Shown here piece by piece: positions 34,959-45,181 of a stretch of 64,000 nucleotides of DNA (position 1 is its first letter; each line of letters opens with the position of its first letter). The position numbers and the translations under genes are program-made. This stretch comes from CBDCWT01 sp965223305 (GTDB lineage Bacteria > Planctomycetota > Planctomycetia > Pirellulales > Pirellulaceae). The stretch spans positions 62,001-126,000 of the forward strand of contig CBDCWT010000081.1 of NCBI GenBank assembly GCA_965223305.1, in the 5' to 3' direction. The notes beneath the pieces were generated by a model. The model was not told the origin of the DNA. It was given only the letters and a program-made list of their open reading frames with translations, and searched no databases.

Positions 34959-37900
34959 TCAGAGAAACCGTGTGAGTCCACATCCTTCGACAGAGTCGAG
35001 CAGGAAAACTGCGAATGCCGCCAAGATCGGGTCATCTTCAGCGCTTTCGAATGTCTCGCGAATGAACATCAACGGCAGTTGTGCGTGATTGACTGGCGAG
35101 AACAGTTGCTCAACGAAACCAGGCATCCGCAACTGTTCTTCCAACCAGATTGCCTTTTGCAATATGACAACAAGATCGCGAAGTTTGACGATGCTCTTCA
35201 CCTGCCGTAGCTGAGTCAGGGCGAGATGCGCCAACCGTCGACCTTCGTCGTACTCTCGCCACTCGGCCAGCGCCTCCGCAGCCTCGAGCAAGTGCCGAAG
35301 TTGAAGATCGAACTCGCTGGCTTCCCGCAGCGCGGGGACGATCATTGTGACATGCTCGGAGACCACTTCTTCGTGCGCCACTCGCAACGCTCGAAGCCAG
35401 TTAGAGACCTCCATCACGTTAGCCTGATAAGAAACGAATTCGACAATCTCGCGACCAAGCTGCTCAACGACAAAGTCGATGTAGTCCTTTCCCTTGGTCT
35501 TGCTTGTTCGCGATAGGACTCTTCCATAGAGCAGGACGTTGCCGAGATGCTCGTTTTCTCTTAGTTGATCCTCCCAAAACATTGGTCGAGCAGTCTCTTC
35601 CAGGAAGTCGCGCCCAATTTGCCGAGATGCCTCATGAAGCCCCGAAATGAACGCTCCCATCCTGCCCAGATTCGTCTCCTCTCGTGATGCAGCAATGAAA
35701 CGATCGAGATCGATTCTTTGAGCCAGCTCCAGAGCTTGATCGGGATTGATCGCGGCGGCAATTCTAAGCAACGCGCCGGTATCGACGAGGTTGTTCGAAC
35801 GAAACCCTGTGGAGACGCGGCCCGTGTGCGCTCGTTGTCGATACCGTTTGACTTGTTCATCGCTGGCGGTCGACGGCTGTGCTGTAAATCGTTTGACGTA
35901 GTCGATTAGGGCATTCTCGGACGCCTTTGGAGAGAAGTTCGCAAATTGGTAAAGGCCATTCACAATATGGACCAGAGATGATTCTCGTTCGAACCGTGAC
36001 CGGATGTCTTGCTCAAACGTCTTATCGTTGGTATGGCCAACCAAGCGTCGCACCTCATCTTTCGATAGCCCGGTGTCTGACAACAAGTGGATACATAGCG
36101 TCGCCTGGTTCAACGACCGCTCCGCCTTCCAGGCCTGTTCGAACTGGCGCCGTACGAACTTAGATTCCATGAACTCCTGACTCCGTGACTTCTGTTCCGT
36201 GACCGAAACCGAGTGCAGAAATCCATTCAGGAGATACGTCAGATTCAGTAGATGCATGCCCGATACTCGAGCCATGAACTCCTCAAGGCTTAGCCGCTTC
36301 TCCAACCAGGATCCGAGCTCAGGGGCCACTCGTCCCCACGTGCGGAGCGCCTTACCCAAATAAACGAATCTGTGAGTTTCGTTGCGTGTGGCGCGCAGTA
36401 TCGCCTCGCGGTCGATCGACTGCGCAAGGTCGTTGACATGTTTCCATCCTAGAACACGATCAAGTGTGTCGAACTCCGAGCCAGCATCCTGGTAGTCTGT
36501 GACTCGCGAAACCAGCAGCTTTGCATGCTCCTTCGTAGCCTCCGCGACAGCTCGCGCGACGCGTCGATTGAGGCGTCCTAGAAAGTAAATCGTTGTTGTG
36601 TAGTCCACCAGAGTGTCTTGCTTTAGGCATCGCGATGCAATCAGATTACGATGCCGCTGCCAGATTCGAGCCAACGTGTCAACAACAGTTCGAGGACGCA
36701 AACGGCGGAGTTGTTGAAGACAGATGAGTGCAGCATTCTGATCCCCGCTCACCAGAAACAGCGACTCCATCCGCTCAGCAGTAAAGTTACGGTCGACGAT
36801 GGGGCCAATTCTCTCTCGCTGAGTGAAATAGAGTGTCACGCAGTACTTGAGAAGGCGCGGCAGTCCGCTGATGTCACTTTCTGCTTCGTGGATCTTCCTG
36901 CGAAATGACGGCGCGTTCTCAAGTTGGTCGGCTATGTAAAGAGCGAACTCACTGGAACACCGGTAAATCGAGCGCTGAGCTGCTGCGATGTCGTCCAAGG
37001 AAGCATTGGTTGCCGAAAAGACCGCCACTAGCACTTCGGCCTGCTTCACTCCCAGCTGATCGCCCTCCCTAGCCAGCCGCCGCGTCAAGTATCGATCGAC
37101 TCGGAGCAGAACGGCGAAGAAGGACGCCACCATCGATGGCGTCCTGATTCGGTCCAGTTGACAGAACAAGTCGTAGAAAATGCGGCTAAGCGCACCACCC
37201 GGTTCCCCGATTTCCCGAAACAACCGCTTTGCCTGGGGACGGCTAACGCTAAACACCGAGTCGAATACCGTCGCTACTTCTCCTAGGTTCAAGTTGAGAT
37301 CTTCGTCGGCAAGTGTCGCTGCAAATTCAACCAAAGAAGTTCGGCATAAATCCTTTAATGCAGGCTGCCCGAAGTGGGCACTTGCAAGCCGGCGCGCAAC
37401 ACTCACGATTTGCCGCGGATCGCGACTCAAGAGCTGACCAAAGGCAGCGCTAAGCCGGGATTGATAGGGGCGGTTGAGCAAATAACTTAAGGACAGCTCG
37501 GCGACATACTCGCCTGGAGCGATCTGATCCAGGAAACCTGCCCGTTGCAGCGACTCCATGCCGTCGTTGAAGGACCGGGGTAGGCCGATGCCGAAGCTCG
37601 TGATAAGAAAAATCGGCAAAAGGTCCTCGTCGAAGACCTCGGGTGTTCCCGTTAGGCCAGTTTTCTCAAGGACCCACTCTCGAAGCAGCTCATGAAGACG
37701 ATTGTTATTCGTCAAGGTTTGCAGCGACATGCGACCTGGAAGATCGGCAGCGGCACGTATGATGATCAACGCCAGCCCGAACCGCCCACCGGAGAGCCTG
37801 GCAATGTCTTGGGACGGAAGTGGTAGTTCCACATCGCAGCAGTCTTGCAGGCGCTCAAGAATCGGAGCGAATTCTGTTTCACTAACCGGTTCGAAACGGA

Positions 37901-39197
37901 CCGGAGCAGCATAGGTCAGGGGATTATCCTGACTCTTGCGCTCTCCGAGCATCTTTCTGCTGTACGTCGTTGTTGAGGTCACAACGACCTTGGCTTGGGC
38001 CCGTCCCGTGAGCCGAGCATCCATATAGATGGCCAGCAAGTCCTTGATCGCGCTATGGGAAAACTGTTCGTCATCTACAACGAAGAGCGTCGGCGTGGCA
38101 AGTTGCGACTCTAAAAAGTACTCGGCGCCTGTTAGAGTGAAGTCGGCGTGCACGGAGAGATAGTAACCTCGTGCTTCCGGATGCGCCCTGAGGTATTGAT
38201 ACATCAGGAACTTGGCTAGCGTCGACTTGCCGGATCCCGGATGTCCGTGTAGCAGGACGAATCCGTCCTGGGACAATCCTCGTAAGGCCTCGTCGTACTG
38301 CGGTCTGCGAACGTAGCGGTTAGCCTCGAAATCACACCACCGCAGGGTTTCCCCAGCGCTGATCTCGGACGGTTCAAGGTTCTCGCGCTCAAGCCAGTCC
38401 GAGGCGGGAATCCACTGACGCCGCTCGGCCCGAAACTCGTCGACGACCAACTGGACGTCGTCTCCGATCAGCACACGGTCCGGCGGTTTCGACGCGAGTG
38501 CGCATTGTGTGTAGCGCTGAATCAGCGCCGAAACTGCCTGCTCGGTGTTTTCGCGAGGAATTCCGTGGACGTCTTGCAGGAACAAAGTACAGGCTACACG
38601 CAACTCGGTCCAAGACGGCAGGAAGAGCGCCCGGATCCTCTTCCGCACCTCTGCGGTTGAGAAGACATGTTTCTTCACCCTCACTGGGTCGCTGTTATGC
38701 TGAAAATCCGCAGGAAAGCGATCGTTGAAGTTCAGCAGGGCCCATAAACCAGAATTTGGGCTGTCGTCCCAGCCTGGCTGAAACGGTCCTAGATGTCGCG
38801 ACGGCTCCGTTAACAACAGTGCGGTGAACACCGTGTTCGATGAGCTTGCTAGGACTTCCGCGACTGTGTGGCTTCCACGTTCGGCCTCGATCCACCGCCT
38901 CAATTGTGTTGGACTGAGGCGGGCAACCTGAACTGGATCGCGGTTATACCCTGGGCGAATCTCTTCACTTCCGGTCCGTTGTCGTTTCTTGCACTGAACA
39001 AGTTCGCAAACGGCGATACCTGAATCTGTTTCATCGCCGGAATACTGAATCACTGCGTCTTCGTCAGTTTCGACCTCCATGCGAAGACTTGGATATCGTT
39101 GAAGTCGCAGTAGCAGGTAGTACACCAGGCTGTATGCTTGGAAGTCGTATCCCTGTAGTGCGCTAGTACCTCCAGAAACGACGCTGTTCGCTGCCAT
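34959..39197 (-). CDS. nuclease-STAND NTPase, probable antiviral (Avs-type) protein
   Basis: A 1412-residue protein. Residues 1-130 resemble a DUF4297/Cap4-like dsDNA endonuclease: TSALQGYDFQAYSLVYYLLL at the start, an acidic cluster EVETDEDA at 41-48 and CELVQCKK at 64-71, giving the E-x-x-Q-x-K arrangement of PD-(D/E)XK enzymes. The NTPase follows: Walker A GHPGSGKST at 318-326 and Walker B LFVVDDEQ at 371-378, with a helical region to about 560. The remaining 850 residues are helical repeats of a type used in STAND proteins as sensors. This order (effector, STAND NTPase, long sensor) is the Avs plan, in which recognition of a phage protein activates DNA degradation. It is a single-gene system here, flanked by repeats and a MITE, and reads by eye as more AT-rich than neighbours, suggesting transfer. 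Confidence 0.78.
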   Translation of the reverse strand: MAANSVVSGGTSALQGYDFQAYSLVYYLLLRLQRYPSLRMEVETDEDAVIQYSGDETDSGIAVCELVQCKKRQRTGSEEIRPGYNRDPVQVARLSPTQLRRWIEAERGSHTVAEVLASSSNTVFTALLLTEPSRHLGPFQPGWDDSPNSGLWALLNFNDRFPADFQHNSDPVRVKKHVFSTAEVRKRIRALFLPSWTELRVACTLFLQDVHGIPRENTEQAVSALIQRYTQCALASKPPDRVLIGDDVQLVVDEFRAERRQWIPASDWLERENLEPSEISAGETLRWCDFEANRYVRRPQYDEALRGLSQDGFVLLHGHPGSGKSTLAKFLMYQYLRAHPEARGYYLSVHADFTLTGAEYFLESQLATPTLFVVDDEQFSHSAIKDLLAIYMDARLTGRAQAKVVVTSTTTYSRKMLGERKSQDNPLTYAAPVRFEPVSETEFAPILERLQDCCDVELPLPSQDIARLSGGRFGLALIIIRAAADLPGRMSLQTLTNNNRLHELLREWVLEKTGLTGTPEVFDEDLLPIFLITSFGIGLPRSFNDGMESLQRAGFLDQIAPGEYVAELSLSYLLNRPYQSRLSAAFGQLLSRDPRQIVSVARRLASAHFGQPALKDLCRTSLVEFAATLADEDLNLNLGEVATVFDSVFSVSRPQAKRLFREIGEPGGALSRIFYDLFCQLDRIRTPSMVASFFAVLLRVDRYLTRRLAREGDQLGVKQAEVLVAVFSATNASLDDIAAAQRSIYRCSSEFALYIADQLENAPSFRRKIHEAESDISGLPRLLKYCVTLYFTQRERIGPIVDRNFTAERMESLFLVSGDQNAALICLQQLRRLRPRTVVDTLARIWQRHRNLIASRCLKQDTLVDYTTTIYFLGRLNRRVARAVAEATKEHAKLLVSRVTDYQDAGSEFDTLDRVLGWKHVNDLAQSIDREAILRATRNETHRFVYLGKALRTWGRVAPELGSWLEKRLSLEEFMARVSGMHLLNLTYLLNGFLHSVSVTEQKSRSQEFMESKFVRRQFEQAWKAERSLNQATLCIHLLSDTGLSKDEVRRLVGHTNDKTFEQDIRSRFERESSLVHIVNGLYQFANFSPKASENALIDYVKRFTAQPSTASDEQVKRYRQRAHTGRVSTGFRSNNLVDTGALLRIAAAINPDQALELAQRIDLDRFIAASREETNLGRMGAFISGLHEASRQIGRDFLEETARPMFWEDQLRENEHLGNVLLYGRVLSRTSKTKGKDYIDFVVEQLGREIVEFVSYQANVMEVSNWLRALRVAHEEVVSEHVTMIVPALREASEFDLQLRHLLEAAEALAEWREYDEGRRLAHLALTQLRQVKSIVKLRDLVVILQKAIWLEEQLRMPGFVEQLFSPVNHAQLPLMFIRETFESAEDDPILAAFAVFLLDSVEGCGLTRFL

Positions 39198-39339
39198 CTC
39201 GCGAGCCCCCCTATGAAAAGCGTAGGGAGATTATCGCAAGTCTTGGGTATTGGTGTAAACCGAAAGCACGCCAACGGCATCCCAGCGTGAAACGCCTGCT
39301 TCTCAATATTTTCTATTCTGCTTTGTTTGACAGGATTTA

Positions 39340-39665
39340 CATGATCGACAGGATGGCCCTTTGCCTTGCGGTGTAACTGCGCAAAATCAGCCGCTGGGCG
39401 TTAGCCCACGGTTCGACACCGAACCGGATGCTAACGCATTCCGGCTGATTGTGGTCTGAGAGCGCGAGCATATTGTGGTTTGTCTGATCAACGTCCTGCT
39501 TGATCCTGTTCATCATGTTGATCCTGTCTCTTCTGTCTGTTTGACAGGATTTACGTGATCAACAGGATGGCCCTTTGCCTCGCGGTGTGATTGTGCAAAA
39601 TCAGCTGCTGGGCGTTAGTCCACGGTTTAACACCAACCGGATGCTAACGCATTCCGGCTGATTTG
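39340..39665. repeat. 214-bp repeat, about 1.5 units
   Basis: Two successive landmarks TGTAACTGCGC (39372) and TGTGATTGTGC (39586) are exactly 214 bases apart. The unit contains hairpin repeat 'E' and an inverted pair ATCATGTTGATCCTGTC / GACAGGATTTACGTGATC. The same unit is tandemly repeated at 55231-55955. Confidence 0.85.
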
Positions 39666-39690
39666 TGGCGCGAGAGCGCGAGTGACCTGG

Positions 39691-39720
39691 CTGCGGCACA
39701 CGGAGTGTGCCTGCTACTTT
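39691..39720. repeat. hairpin repeat 'D', single copy
   Basis: CTGCGGCACACGGAGTGTGCCTGCTAC directly downstream of the esterase gene end. Confidence 0.7.
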
Positions 39721-39728
39721 GGGTGCCG

Positions 39729-41255
39729 CTACGATCTGCGTCGCCGTGGCTGGCTGACAAATTGCTGAGAGTCCCTGGCGGCCTTGGTCTCGGCACCCCG
39801 CTCCCCGAGGAATCCGAGATCGTCGAACCAGTCAATGAACCGCATATGCCAAGTGCCGAACGGAATTCCACTGCGATGGGTTAGTCCACCTGTGGCGCCG
39901 CGGTCTCCCGGATGATAACCGTTCCCGTAGATGTGCATTTCGACGTTTGGAATACCCGTTCGAAGCATGGCGGAAAAATAGTCAGTTGCCCAAATCGCGT
40001 GGATGCGATCACCTGCCCCAGCGCAGGTAATAAAGGCCGGTGGCGTGTTCCGGGGCACCTCCGTTGCGGGTTCGCGCGTAAACGGTGTGGGGCCAGGATA
40101 GATGATGCCCACGAAGTCGGGTCGTGACGAAGTGCCGGCCAGCGAATCCGAATCACCGGCGTTCTCGGTGTCAAATTGCTCGAATTGAATCGCGGCGGGC
40201 GCCGCGAGTTCCGCTCCAGCCGAAAAGCCCATAATGCCGATGCGATGGGGATCGAACTTCCATCGCTCGGCATGCTTGCGCACCAGACGGATCGCTTGGA
40301 GTGCATCCCGGACCGCGTCGACTCGAGGTTCGTAACCGTCGCTCCGCAGTCGATTCCGTAAGATTACCGTGTTCACTCCGTAGTTATAGAAGTACGGCAC
40401 AAAGTCAGCGCTCTCAGTGCCCACGTTCAGCGTGCGGTGTCCACCCCCGGCAGCCAGAATCACGACCGAGCCAGTGTTCATGGAAGGACTGGCAAAGTGG
40501 ACTTCTATCGACGGATTGTGAATGTTGACAATGCTGTTGATCCGACCATGAACGCTGCCGGATAACCTGTATTCCTCTGGTTCATTGATACGGTCTTGGT
40601 TGAGGTACGGCGAACCTGCTTCGTAGAGCGGCATCACAATCCCACCCGGCAGGATGGCGCGCGGAGCGTAGGGCTCGCCCGTTTGCTCGCCAGCCTCCGG
40701 CACTCGCATGGGTGCTGGGATGCCAAGACCGTCGCGTGAAGTGCTGTCTGGAGCGACGTTACTTCTGGTGCTATCCGATGCAGGCTGACTGGTATTCGAA
40801 GCCGCCAGCTCTTCCGCAGTCTTTCGTCTGGCCATCCAAGCTAATTCACGCGATCGGCCGCCGAAGGTCACGACCGACATGCCAGCGATCTCGTCACCCG
40901 AAATCACGCCGGCGAAGTTCGTTGTGAATTCGTTCTCACCGAACCGGCGCGTGACGTCGAAGGAGAGCTTGTCCCCCTGTAATTTGACCTCTTTCAAGGG
41001 CACTGGATCCCCAAGACCACCGCCCCGGCGTGTCGACTGGTAGCTGCCGACCAGCTCCCCTGCGTCGTAGGATAAACTGATTTGACGCGGTCGGCTTCTC
41101 CCACCGAATTGTTGTTCCCAGACCCAGGTGCCGGTCGGATCCACCTGCTGCGCTCCATCGTCTCTGGGGGACCTCTCAACCTGTGCATCCTGCGCACACA
41201 CCAGTCCGGCGGTGTACAAGATCAGATTCAACGTTCCGACAAACGAGCGGTTCAT
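39729..41255 (-). CDS. exported alpha/beta hydrolase (acetyl-esterase-like)
   Basis: A 508-residue protein. The ATG at 41255 gives a signal peptide MNRSFVGTLNLILYTAGLVCA; no strong ribosome site is seen, and an ATG at 41303 overlapping the upstream gene is the alternative. Residues 35-150 form a beta-rich domain (TWVWEQQFGGRSRP, SFDVTRRFGENEF) common in planctomycete lipocalin-like modules. Residues 200-490 form an esterase of the BD-FAE/lipase type: VVILAAGGGHRTLN as oxyanion region, GIMGFSAGAELA as nucleophile elbow, and PGDRGATGG with nearby H residues. Probably releases acyl groups from sugars outside the cell. It is last in the DUF1592-DUF1552-esterase operon. Confidence 0.85.
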   Translation of the reverse strand: MNRSFVGTLNLILYTAGLVCAQDAQVERSPRDDGAQQVDPTGTWVWEQQFGGRSRPRQISLSYDAGELVGSYQSTRRGGGLGDPVPLKEVKLQGDKLSFDVTRRFGENEFTTNFAGVISGDEIAGMSVVTFGGRSRELAWMARRKTAEELAASNTSQPASDSTRSNVAPDSTSRDGLGIPAPMRVPEAGEQTGEPYAPRAILPGGIVMPLYEAGSPYLNQDRINEPEEYRLSGSVHGRINSIVNIHNPSIEVHFASPSMNTGSVVILAAGGGHRTLNVGTESADFVPYFYNYGVNTVILRNRLRSDGYEPRVDAVRDALQAIRLVRKHAERWKFDPHRIGIMGFSAGAELAAPAAIQFEQFDTENAGDSDSLAGTSSRPDFVGIIYPGPTPFTREPATEVPRNTPPAFITCAGAGDRIHAIWATDYFSAMLRTGIPNVEMHIYGNGYHPGDRGATGGLTHRSGIPFGTWHMRFIDWFDDLGFLGERGAETKAARDSQQFVSQPRRRRS

Positions 41256-41268
41256 AGTAGATCGCTTT

Positions 41269-42636
41269 CTAGATGTCGTTAAGCGTACCGTTGGAATCGC
41301 CAAACTGCTCGACGCTGCCGATGCCGAGCATCTCCGTCATCTTCACATAGAGATTGGCGAGTGGCACGCCTTGATGGTCTACGTAGCGCCCGGCTCTTAG
41401 TTCCCCGCCAGCAGACCCTGCCAGCAAGATCGGCAAGTCCGTGTGCGTGTGCCTGTTGCCGTCGGCGTTTCCGCTCCCGATCAAGATCATCGAGTTGTGC
41501 AGTATCGAGCTGCCGTCAGCGTCTTTCAACTCGTCGAGTCGCTGGATCAACTTAGCGAATTGCTGGGCATACCAGAAATCAATCTGCGCAACTTTCTGGA
41601 CGCGATCTTCCCGGTTCTGGTGATGGGATAGATCATGGTGCCCTTCGGAGATGCCCAGGAAGTCATAGGACCGGTTGTCTCCATCGTGACCCAACATCAA
41701 AGAGATGACACGTGTCGAGTCGGTTTGAAACGCCGAAGCCATCAACTCGAGCATGACGTCGACGTATTCTTCGTGATCTTGGGGAACACCTGCAGGTGTC
41801 GCGATACCAGGATCTTGGGGGTCACCCAGTTCCTCCGCTCGTTGTATTTGCGACTCTAAGGCGCGGACTCCAGTCAGGTACTCGTCCAGTTTGCGTTGAT
41901 CGGCCACCGCGACCCGACGTCTCATCGCTCGCGCGTCGTCCAACACGTAGTCCAAAATACTACGTTGTTCTTCACGGCGACGTTGCAGGCTTTTTATCCG
42001 CTCGCCAGGAGTCCCAACCCCAAACAGACGTTCGAATACCATCCGCGGGTTGTGTTCGGTCGCCATGGGAGTGGTTTCCGACTTCCAGGAAATGTTGAAC
42101 TGGTAAGCACAGGAGTAGCCTGAGTCGCATCCTGTTGTTTGTCGCCTGGGGTCCGAAGCTAGCTCGAGCGATGGAAACCTCGTCAAATGGCCGATTTGAT
42201 TGGCGATGACCTGATCGATTGAGATCCCGGCTCGGATATGGGTCGAACTTTTGTTCAAGCGAACGCTCGTCAGGAACGTTCCATTGCCTCGCGCGTGGTC
42301 GCCGCCTCCGTCCTTGCCCGGGTCGGCGGCGACATTGTCGAGTCCCTTCATCACTTGAAACTTGTCGCGAACGGTTTCCAACGGTTGTAATGTCGGACTA
42401 GCTGAATAGTCGCTGCCCGTAGCTGCCGGCCACCAGGACTGCGGAATGGCGCCGTTCGGAAAGAAAAGAAAGGCCGTTCTCAAGGGAACACCGCTGGCGG
42501 TAATGGCCAGCCTGTTCTCGGTTGGCAGGGCGGAGGCCATCAACCTCGGTGCGTCCAGCGACACTAAGGCGGGCACTGCGATACTCGCGCCGACGCCTCG
42601 CAAGAAAGTACGTCGTGAAGTCTTCAAGTGAGTCAC
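41269..42636 (-). CDS. DUF1552 protein, Tat-exported
   Basis: A 455-residue DUF1552 family protein (related to DUF1501) with a twin-arginine leader SRRTFLRGVGASIAVPAL. Family landmarks: FLFFPNGAIPQSWWP near 57, HARGNGTFLTSVRLNKS, DYVLDDARAMRRRVAVADQRKLDEYL and SLMLGHDGDNRSYDFLGISEGHHDLSHH. The GTG start overlaps the stop of the DUF1592 gene by four bases (GTGA), showing translational coupling. Activity is unknown; partners are always DUF1592/1588/1585 proteins, so the two likely form one exported complex. Confidence 0.9.
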   Translation of the reverse strand: MTHLKTSRRTFLRGVGASIAVPALVSLDAPRLMASALPTENRLAITASGVPLRTAFLFFPNGAIPQSWWPAATGSDYSASPTLQPLETVRDKFQVMKGLDNVAADPGKDGGGDHARGNGTFLTSVRLNKSSTHIRAGISIDQVIANQIGHLTRFPSLELASDPRRQTTGCDSGYSCAYQFNISWKSETTPMATEHNPRMVFERLFGVGTPGERIKSLQRRREEQRSILDYVLDDARAMRRRVAVADQRKLDEYLTGVRALESQIQRAEELGDPQDPGIATPAGVPQDHEEYVDVMLELMASAFQTDSTRVISLMLGHDGDNRSYDFLGISEGHHDLSHHQNREDRVQKVAQIDFWYAQQFAKLIQRLDELKDADGSSILHNSMILIGSGNADGNRHTHTDLPILLAGSAGGELRAGRYVDHQGVPLANLYVKMTEMLGIGSVEQFGDSNGTLNDI

Positions 42637-45158
42637 CGTATTTCCTCCTGGTTTCTGGTTCGCTGGAACGCATCGGAACGAATGATGCCGCGGATGAGAA
42701 TCTGAGCGCGACCACCGTTACGCTCAAGTTCTGCGACGATTTCGTCCACCGTGTGCGCATCCGTGTACTCAATCGCGCGGCCCAAGGCGTACGTCATCAT
42801 CTTCTCGGTGATGCATCGATAGATCTCGGTCCTTCGCTTGGCTACCAGGATCTTCTTCAAGTCGCCAACCGACGAGAATGCCTCACCTGTATCGAGCACG
42901 CCGGTGGTTTCCACCGGTTGGCCAAGTTCCACCGTACGGTAGCGCCCCAGAGCGTTAAAGTTCTCGAGCGCCAGGCCGAGAGGATCCATTCGATCGTGGC
43001 ACGAGCTGCAAAGCACGTTCTCGCGATGGATGGCCAGCCTTTCACGAAGGCTTAGCTGCTCGTCCGAAGCGGATTCGACGTCCTCCAGTGCTGGAACGTT
43101 CGGTGGCGGCGCTGGCGGCGGCGTACCCAGTACGTTCTCCAAAATGAAAAGACCCCTTTTGACCGGTGAAGTCCGATCTGGATTCGATGTCACCACCAGC
43201 ATCGTGCCTTGTGTGAGTACGCCGCCGCGATGGCTTTCCGCGGGCAACCGCACCATCCGCATTTCATCACCAACAATCCGATCGATGCCTTCGATTTGGT
43301 AGTGCCCCCACAAGGGTTCGTTGAGAAAGGTGTAGTCGCTATCGACGATTTCTAGCAAGCTGCGGTTGCCCGACACGACGTGCTCGAAGAGCATCTCAGT
43401 CTCGCGCCGCATCGCGCTGCGGACTTCAGCCGTCAGCTCAGAGCGCGAACCACCCCGGAAAGATCGCAGGTAAACGTCCTTCTCACGTTCATACTCTTCT
43501 TCTTCCGGTTCTGTGCGCTTGTCACCTTTGCGAAACAAGGCAAAGAAACGTCGGCGTCGAACATCGGCCTCTGGATCAATCACGGTCGGCTCGCGGGCGA
43601 GTACAGCACCCCCGTTAACTTGAATCGTGTCCACAGCTCGCGACCGCAGCCACTGGCCGGCGAAGTTCTCCGACAAGGCCCTGGCCCTGCCATGGTTCAG
43701 CATACGGGTAATTTGAGCGTCGAGGTTCTCTCGGAGTTTTCCGTTTTCGGCCAAGCCCATCAACTCTCGGTCTGGCATCGTCGACCACAAGAAGTAGCTC
43801 AACCGCGAAGCGAGCGAATATTCATCGATCAAAGGGTATTTTTCTTCGGTCGTGAGTGACTGAGCTTCTTCTCGAAACAGGAAACGGGGCGAGGCAAGAA
43901 TAGCCGTCATCGATTTGGCAATTCCACTCTCAAAGGTACCGCCATTACTGTAGATACTCTCTGCTAGCGCTACGAGACGATCCAAATTCTCACCGTCGAC
44001 CGGTCGCCGAAACGCGCGAAACGCAAATCGCCGTAGGAGCTCGCGTGCATACGCCCTTCGCCCCACCTCATCACGCGGCGTCTCGCCAGGAAAGAAACGT
44101 TCGTGGCCTTCGGGTTTGACATGATATGCTTCGTTTTCGGGCCCAATCAGCTCTACCGACTCAAGATGCAGTCTGAGGCGTCGGATTTGTCTCTCTTCGG
44201 TCAATGGCTGGACTGACGCGACGAGCTGGTGTTCTCCAGCGCGCAATGCCCGCTCAAAATCAAAGGAGTAGTTCCTGCGTCCTTGGCGTACGAATGTCTC
44301 TTGCAGTAGCACTTCATTGTCCAACGCGAGAGTAAACTCGCACTTGTTGTCGTCGAACTGGTCGTCGACATAAGTTTCGTTGGCGGTCATATGAAGGCGA
44401 ATGACGTAGTCACCTGGATGCTCGACTTTCAAGCTCAGCTGAGCGGACGCTTGCGTATAGTAAGAGAAAACCAGCTCACCATCGTCCACCGCTGAGCCCG
44501 CGTCACCGGGTTGGTCTAGTACAAACCGGCTGCCCGGTAGCGATTCCTTCCGCAAGACTCCGGAGACCATGGGTACGACGGAACTCACGATGTCCTTTGC
44601 CGCGTTCACGTACTTCTCGAGCAACAATGGTGACATAGACAGTACGTCGCCGATGTTGTCGAAGCCATGTCCGGTGTCATCTGCCGGAAAGTTCGTCGAC
44701 GTGTCATAGTCGACGCCCAGTAGGTCACGAACTGTATTTCGATACTCGACCTGATTCAGTCTTCGGATCGTGACGCCGCCGGGATCCGGGTTCCTCGGGT
44801 CGGTACCAAAAGCTGTGTATTTGATCCAGCTTTCGGTGGCTGCGATTTGTCCTTTGCTGGGCCGACGTTCCCCCGGCGGCGGCATCAATCCAGTTTGTAG
44901 CTTCTTAAGCACGCGATACCACGTTTGATTGGCTTGCCGGTGATCTGTGGTGGACAGTAAGTCATCGAAAGACATGCTGCCTTCGTTGGCGCCGTCGGCA
45001 TGACAGCCGAAGCAGAACTCGCGGAGGACGGGTCGAATTTGCCGATCGAATACTGCCCCTCTCTCCGGTACCTGCTCTGCCCGCAAGGTCCCACCGAGAA
45101 TGATGAAGATGGCCGCAGGAAGTACCAGCAGACGACCGGCGAGGGTGGAGAAGTTCAT
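42633..45158 (-). CDS. DUF1592/DUF1588/DUF1585 cytochrome-type protein
   Basis: An 841-residue exported protein. Signal peptide about 1-27; cytochrome region with CFGCH at 49-53; DUF1587 with RRLNQVEYRNTVRDLLGVDYDTSTNFPADDTGHGFDN-type sequence (about 130-165); a carbohydrate-binding-like beta module (about 215-345); DUF1595 with LRRFAFRAFRRPV; DUF1592 with SRLSYFLWSTMPD; DUF1588 with CSSCHDRMDPLGLALENF as a second heme site; and DUF1585 at the end. This is the standard order. Role: periplasmic electron transfer with an unknown substrate. First gene of the operon with DUF1552 and an esterase. Confidence 0.92.
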   Translation of the reverse strand: MNFSTLAGRLLVLPAAIFIILGGTLRAEQVPERGAVFDRQIRPVLREFCFGCHADGANEGSMSFDDLLSTTDHRQANQTWYRVLKKLQTGLMPPPGERRPSKGQIAATESWIKYTAFGTDPRNPDPGGVTIRRLNQVEYRNTVRDLLGVDYDTSTNFPADDTGHGFDNIGDVLSMSPLLLEKYVNAAKDIVSSVVPMVSGVLRKESLPGSRFVLDQPGDAGSAVDDGELVFSYYTQASAQLSLKVEHPGDYVIRLHMTANETYVDDQFDDNKCEFTLALDNEVLLQETFVRQGRRNYSFDFERALRAGEHQLVASVQPLTEERQIRRLRLHLESVELIGPENEAYHVKPEGHERFFPGETPRDEVGRRAYARELLRRFAFRAFRRPVDGENLDRLVALAESIYSNGGTFESGIAKSMTAILASPRFLFREEAQSLTTEEKYPLIDEYSLASRLSYFLWSTMPDRELMGLAENGKLRENLDAQITRMLNHGRARALSENFAGQWLRSRAVDTIQVNGGAVLAREPTVIDPEADVRRRRFFALFRKGDKRTEPEEEEYEREKDVYLRSFRGGSRSELTAEVRSAMRRETEMLFEHVVSGNRSLLEIVDSDYTFLNEPLWGHYQIEGIDRIVGDEMRMVRLPAESHRGGVLTQGTMLVVTSNPDRTSPVKRGLFILENVLGTPPPAPPPNVPALEDVESASDEQLSLRERLAIHRENVLCSSCHDRMDPLGLALENFNALGRYRTVELGQPVETTGVLDTGEAFSSVGDLKKILVAKRRTEIYRCITEKMMTYALGRAIEYTDAHTVDEIVAELERNGGRAQILIRGIIRSDAFQRTRNQEEIR

Positions 45159-45181
45159 GGGCGATCCTCTGAAACTCCAGA

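Noticed and set aside
34959..34961. Sec readthrough at the end of the STAND gene
   Set aside because: The frame stays open after TGA, but the sequence is Arg/Ser/Pro-rich and no close hairpin is present.
34661..35088. Open frames on both strands between the orphan gene and the STAND gene
   Set aside because: They overlap each other and the STAND gene's end, with no domain or believable composition.
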